From positions 8,698 through 72,697 of the forward strand of contig NZ_DATBTY010000080.1 of the NCBI RefSeq assembly GCF_036516575.1: 64,000 nucleotides of DNA. Reading direction: 5' to 3'. The notes beneath the pieces are model-generated. The model had not been told where the DNA came from and did not search any database. It worked only from the letters and a program-made list of their open reading frames with translations. This DNA is from Cerasibacillus sp036516575. Lineage in GTDB: Bacteria; Bacillota; Bacilli; Bacillales; Amphibacillaceae. Below, in pieces: positions 60,944 through 64,000 of this stretch; the stretch's first letter is position 1; each line of letters opens with the position of its first letter. A program made the position numbers and the translations under genes.

Positions 60944-61483
60944 ATGAAGTTTTCTTTAGCACAAATAAGAAAAAATACAGCTAATAACAGGTCTTTTCAT
61001 TTTGAAGAGGATATCAGCGTTTCAGATTTAAAGCAATTATACGATGATATTCGTGATATTGGTTCTGCCCACGTAACAGGAAATTGTATCGTTCGTGGCG
61101 AACAAATTATCTTCACGTTACGTATCCAAGGGGAAATGATACTACCTTGTGCCCGTACATTAGTGGATGTACCATATTCTTTCGATATAAATGCAATAGA
61201 GATTTTTTCAACTTCGCAATACTTATCTGAAGATGAGAAAGAAGAAGAAATCCATCCTATTCAAGGAGAAGTGCTTGACTTAGCACCATATATAAAGGAA
61301 AATATCATATTAGATATTCCTTTCCGGGTGATTTCTGAAGAGGCTGATAAAGAGAACAATGTACCTCGAGAGGGACACGGGTGGCAAGTCGTTTCTAAAA
61401 GTGAATTATCACAAGAACAAACGATTGATCCCCGAATGAAAAAATTACAATCACTACTTAAGAATCATGAAAAAGAAAAGTAA
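60944..61483 (+). CDS. ylbN: YlbN, DUF177/YceD family protein
   Basis: A 179-aa protein of the YceD/DUF177 family, almost always encoded directly before rpmF. Its function is linked to rRNA handling or phospholipid metabolism in other organisms but is not settled in Bacillus. Cys in MILPCARTL is conserved. TTGAGGTGAT fixes the ATG at 60944 in preference to GTG at 60935. It lies 36 nt before rpmF. Confidence 0.9.
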   Translation: MKFSLAQIRKNTANNRSFHFEEDISVSDLKQLYDDIRDIGSAHVTGNCIVRGEQIIFTLRIQGEMILPCARTLVDVPYSFDINAIEIFSTSQYLSEDEKEEEIHPIQGEVLDLAPYIKENIILDIPFRVISEEADKENNVPREGHGWQVVSKSELSQEQTIDPRMKKLQSLLKNHEKEK

Positions 61484-61519
61484 CGATATATACACTTTTC
61501 TTTAAAGGAGGTGTGTGTC

Positions 61520-61693
61520 GTGGCAGTACCTAAAAGAAGAACATCAAAAAAGGTAAAAAACCAACGCCGTACTCATAAAAAATTACATGTACCTGGATTA
61601 GTAGAATGCCAAAATTGTGGAGAATTAACTAAACCGCATCATGTATGTAAAGCATGTGGCCACTATGATGGAAAAGAAGTTGTAGCAGAATAA
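61520..61693 (+). CDS. rpmF: 50S ribosomal protein L32
   Basis: A 57-aa basic ribosomal protein starting MAVPKRRTSK with a four-cysteine zinc ribbon (Cys30, Cys33, Cys43, Cys46). This is the zinc-binding (C+) form. AAAGGAGGTG sets the GTG at 61520 as the start. It is co-transcribed with ylbN and ends at a terminator. Confidence 0.97.
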   Translation: MAVPKRRTSKKVKNQRRTHKKLHVPGLVECQNCGELTKPHHVCKACGHYDGKEVVAE

Positions 61694-61707
61694 AATGTAT
61701 GTATAGA

Positions 61708-61742
61708 AAAACAGGTTACTCTTTGAAGTGATCTGTTTTTTT
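61708..61742 (+). terminator. terminator of rpmF
   Basis: RNA stem ACAGGUUACU with AGUGAUCUGU (G-U pairs), followed by seven Ts. Confidence 0.82.
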
Positions 61743-61766
61743 CTTGAGTTAAAGCTTGAGTTAAAG
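61743..61766 (+). repeat. 12-bp exact tandem duplication
   Basis: CTTGAGTTAAAG occurs twice in direct succession, just upstream of the GGGAGGG ribosome site of the enoyl-CoA hydratase-like gene. Probably replication slippage. Confidence 0.7.
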
Positions 61767-61778
61767 ACGGGAGGGAAT

Positions 61779-62570
61779 ATGTTGGAAGCTGGAGATGTGA
61801 TATATCACTTTAATGAAGAACATTTATATGGGCTAATACGGATTGACCGTCCAGAAAAACGAAACGCCATATCTGAAGAAATGGTGCGTTCATTCTATAA
61901 ATCATTACAATATGCGAAGGAAAACCCAATCAAGTGCCTAGTAATCACAGGAACTGATGAACGTATGTTTTCAGCAGGAGGGGATTTAAATGACTTGAAT
62001 GCTGATTTGTCGGAAGATGAGGCCTTTCATAAATTATCAAAAATGAGTACTGTTTTACGAGAAATCCTCGAATTCCCTGTTCCTGTTATCTGTTTATTAA
62101 ATGGTGATGCTTTAGGAGGCGGATGTGAGCTTGCGACTGCATGTGATATTCGGATAGCAAAAGAAGGGACAAGCTTCGGATTTGTCCAATCAACTATAGG
62201 AATCACACCAGCTTGGGGTGGTGGTGCCATTTTATATGAAAAGGTACATCCGAGTTTTGCTTTTCAGTGGCTTTTGCAGGGCGGAATTTATTCAGCAGAC
62301 CTATTGAAAGAAAACGGTTGGATTCATGAATGTATTCCTAAGACAAAATGGAGTTGTTTAGAGGAAATCATTGATCCATACTTACGTAAATCAAGACATT
62401 TACTGCAAACCTTAAAGCATCAATATCAACATAAACTATCACTAAATAAGTTAATAGGGGAAATGGAGCTAGAAGTTAAACATTGTGCTGCATTATGGCA
62501 AACACCAGAGCATATTACTGCAGTAAACCACTTTTTAAAGGGTAAACAATTACATAAGCTGAAAGATTAA
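61779..62570 (+). CDS. enoyl-CoA hydratase/isomerase family protein
   Basis: A 263-aa crotonase-fold protein. CoA-binding and oxyanion segments are seen in FSAGGDLNDL and NGDALGGGCELATACD. The first catalytic Glu of hydratases is present (GGGCEL), but the second, normally in the FGxPE block, is replaced (FGFVQS). It may therefore be an isomerase, decarboxylase or other crotonase and not a hydratase. GGGAGGG stands 7 nt before ATG. It is inserted between rpmF and gerR. Confidence 0.85.
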   Translation: MLEAGDVIYHFNEEHLYGLIRIDRPEKRNAISEEMVRSFYKSLQYAKENPIKCLVITGTDERMFSAGGDLNDLNADLSEDEAFHKLSKMSTVLREILEFPVPVICLLNGDALGGGCELATACDIRIAKEGTSFGFVQSTIGITPAWGGGAILYEKVHPSFAFQWLLQGGIYSADLLKENGWIHECIPKTKWSCLEEIIDPYLRKSRHLLQTLKHQYQHKLSLNKLIGEMELEVKHCAALWQTPEHITAVNHFLKGKQLHKLKD

Positions 62571-62637
62571 AACAACTATTCTATCATACCTATTTCTTGC
62601 ATATACTGAAACTAAACAGAAAGTAAGGGGTGATAGG

Positions 62638-63114
62638 ATGTATGTCACACGTCAAGATGCATGGACAAAAGAAGAAGATCATATTTTAGCAGAAACCGTT
62701 CTGCGCTTTATTAAAGAAGGTAAAACACAATTAGAAGCTTTTAAGCTCGTTGCTAATCAATTGTCACGTACATCTGCTGCATGTGGTTTTCGGTGGAATG
62801 CCACACTACGGAAAGAGTATAGCGATGAAATTGAAGCCGCAAAGGAAGCGAGAAAGAAAGGCAATCATACACATCATATATTAGGGGCAAACGGTGAGTC
62901 AGACAAAGATTCAATTGAAACAGCTATTTCATTATTGAAGAAATTAAAAGTGCAATACGGTGCTCCGCAAAATGAGCAGTATGTCCGCGAAGAGACAGTT
63001 CAAAGACTTGAAGAAGAAAATCAAGCATTACAGAATAAATTAAGTCTTTATAAAAATGCGTGGAAAGAAATGGAAAAGTTATGGCGTTGGGTTGAAGAAA
63101 AAGCAGAATCGTAA
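62638..63114 (+). CDS. gerR: RsfA family sporulation regulator (GerR/YlbO)
   Basis: A 158-aa protein with an N-terminal Myb/SANT-like domain (about 5-60: AWTKEEDHILAETVL...GFRWNATLR) and a C-terminal coiled coil (about 115-155). YlbO (GerR) is a sigma-E-dependent regulator of mother-cell genes in B. subtilis; the paralog RsfA acts in the forespore. Position before ylbP supports GerR. AAGGGGTGATAGG precedes the ATG. Confidence 0.88.
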   Translation: MYVTRQDAWTKEEDHILAETVLRFIKEGKTQLEAFKLVANQLSRTSAACGFRWNATLRKEYSDEIEAAKEARKKGNHTHHILGANGESDKDSIETAISLLKKLKVQYGAPQNEQYVREETVQRLEEENQALQNKLSLYKNAWKEMEKLWRWVEEKAES

Positions 63115-63135
63115 TAATTCTTTGTAATAAAAGAA

Positions 63136-63180
63136 AAACGCTGCTGCACGGTTATTAGTTGCATCAGCGTTTATATTATT
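63136..63180. terminator. bidirectional terminator between gerR and ylbP
   Basis: Stem AAACGCTGCTGCA with TGCATCAGCGTTT (one mismatch), T-rich on the plus strand and A-rich on the left, so it serves both convergent genes. Confidence 0.85.
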
Positions 63181-63181
63181 T

Positions 63182-63658
63182 TTATTTGTCATGCGTCTTT
63201 TCTTTAACCCCTTCCGGCAACCAAATGAGTGGATTCTCTCCTAAATCTCTTTCCATATCATAATGTGCTTTTTGGAATCCCATCTTATTCCAAAACTGAT
63301 GCGAATTAATACGAGGATTTGTTTTAATAGGTAGTTGGAAGCTTTTCGCATAATTAACAAGGGCACGTCCATAACCGCGTCCACGATAGTTAGGGAGCAC
63401 TTCAACTTTCCAAAGTTCCATATAGTCTTGTGGCGGATCAAAATAGGCATCGTATTTTTTATCGACTTTATATAAGCACATACGAGCCACTAATGAATCT
63501 CCGTAATAAATGCCATAGAATGGTGATTCACTATTGTTTTCAATCATATTAGATTGAAGTTCTTCTAACATAAACAGTTCTTGATGTCCGTACTCCCTAA
63601 AATGTTTAAACGCTTCCAATGTTTTGTAGTTAATCAGTAGCTTATCAATTTTAACCAT
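63182..63658 (-). CDS. ylbP: GNAT family N-acetyltransferase YlbP
   Basis: A 158-aa acetyltransferase with the acetyl-CoA pyrophosphate loop RGRGYGRALV after WKVEVLPNY. It matches YlbP by synteny with gerR. The substrate is unknown. TTG at 63664 is 2 nt from AAAGG; ATG at 63658 has better spacing. It is the last recognisable gene in the window. Confidence 0.88.
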   Translation of the reverse strand: MVKIDKLLINYKTLEAFKHFREYGHQELFMLEELQSNMIENNSESPFYGIYYGDSLVARMCLYKVDKKYDAYFDPPQDYMELWKVEVLPNYRGRGYGRALVNYAKSFQLPIKTNPRINSHQFWNKMGFQKAHYDMERDLGENPLIWLPEGVKEKTHDK

Positions 63659-64000
63659 GTCCAATTCCTTTCCCCCTCATAAAGTTTGTTTAGGTGTAAC
63701 TTTATCGCCTTTTCAATCGGACTTATTCATAAAAATTGTATCTGCCAGTGCACCTGTTACTTTTACTGCAGGCGAACGCTTTCCATGGCTTGGTTTGAGC
63801 CTTCTCGCTAGCAAAAAACTCATTCTTAGGATCTCAAGACTCATGTTTTCCCGAGGAGTCGTAAGCCTTCCGTTTCAAGTAACTTGGTTTGGATCAATTC
63901 TTGAATGAGTAAAAACCTTAAATAATATGTCAAATGTTGAGAAACTGTGGTTTATCTCTCTTCATATATTATAATATAAATATATGGAGAATAAAATATT
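63659..64000. other. 340-base end segment without a gene
   Basis: Contains repeat copy C (63774-63880). The final 100 bases are AT-rich and may be the upstream region of a gene beyond the window. No gene is supported on either strand. Confidence 0.5.
63774..63880. repeat. Bacillaceae intergenic repeat, copy C
   Basis: GCGAACGCTTTCCATGG, TTTGAGCCTTCTCG, GGATCTCAAG, CCCGAGGAGTCG and GCCTTCCGTTTCAAG occur in the order known for this repeat type. TTTGAG and CTCAAG form an internal inverted pair, as GGTGAG/CTCACC does in copy A. Confidence 0.55.

Noticed and set aside
63657..63908. 83-codon plus-strand frame at the end of the window
   Set aside because: It consists largely of repeat copy C and overlaps the start of ylbP on the other strand; not credible as a protein.
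1..64000. CRISPR arrays, tRNA or rRNA genes, prophage or IS transposases, known riboswitch aptamers
   Set aside because: Looked for regular spaced repeats, cloverleaf-ending CCA regions, rRNA-like GC blocks, integrase or transposase motifs and leader structures; none convincing.

Overview
The window is a 64 kb piece of chromosome from a low-GC, endospore-forming Firmicute of the family Bacillaceae. Sporulation genes (spoVAC-AD-AE, a Spo0E-like phosphatase, YhcN/YlaJ lipoproteins, ylbJ, gerR/ylbO), a caa3-type cytochrome oxidase cluster and gene order all point there. From about 12.9 kb onward the order follows the Bacillus subtilis yku-ykn-ykq-ykr-pdh-yla-fts-pyc-cta-ylb segment, with deletions and insertions. 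Protein flavour and the intergenic repeats suggest a halophilic or alkaliphilic relative such as Oceanobacillus or Virgibacillus; this genus-level guess is inference.

Layout. 0-3.7 kb: a 32-aa membrane peptide, a VanW-like protein, YceI and an M3 oligoendopeptidase. 3.7-6.0 kb: a four-gene minus-strand operon (YhcN-like lipoprotein, spoVAC, spoVAD, spoVAE). 6.1-10 kb: YwpF, a KtrB/KtrD K+ channel subunit and a PAS-GGDEF-EAL protein. 10-12.8 kb: a frameshifted small membrane gene, signal peptidase I, Spo0E-like and FbpB-like small proteins, an EamA transporter and an unknown membrane protein. 12.9-18 kb: ykyB, ykuE (Tat-exported phosphoesterase), darB/cbpB, an MFS exporter, ykuU and ykuV. 18.3-26.6 kb: a heterodimeric ABC exporter (yknUV-like), ktrC, rnjA-rpoY on the minus strand, a cationic micro-ORF, peptide deformylase and ykyA. 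27.3-32.1 kb: pdhABCD. 32.2-34.7 kb: an inserted ABC pair and a lipoprotein polysaccharide deacetylase, followed by an SR1-type dual-function RNA encoding SR1P. 35-38.6 kb: ykzI, suhB, ylaF, ylaH, ylaJ, ylaL, ylaN. 38.9-51.5 kb: ftsW-pycA, then ctaA divergent from ctaBCDEFG-ctaM. 51.5-63.7 kb: an AI-2E family protein, yugN and the ylb cluster (C, D, F, G, rsmD, coaD, J, L, M/tmcAL, N, rpmF, an enoyl-CoA hydratase-like gene, gerR, P).

How it fits together. Most of the window is core metabolism and cell biology: pyruvate enters through PDH and pyruvate carboxylase, electrons leave through the caa3 oxidase with dedicated heme A synthesis and assembly factors, and K+ homeostasis is represented by KtrD, KtrC and the c-di-AMP sensor DarB. 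The less ordinary content is small or noncoding: the SR1/SR1P locus, several micro-ORFs (one broken by a single base), three diverged copies of a Bacillaceae intergenic repeat with terminal inverted repeats, a ~100-nt hairpin element after ykuV, and tandem extended -10 elements before ftsW. I found no rRNA, tRNA, CRISPR array, prophage or IS transposase, and no convincing wholly new multi-gene system.
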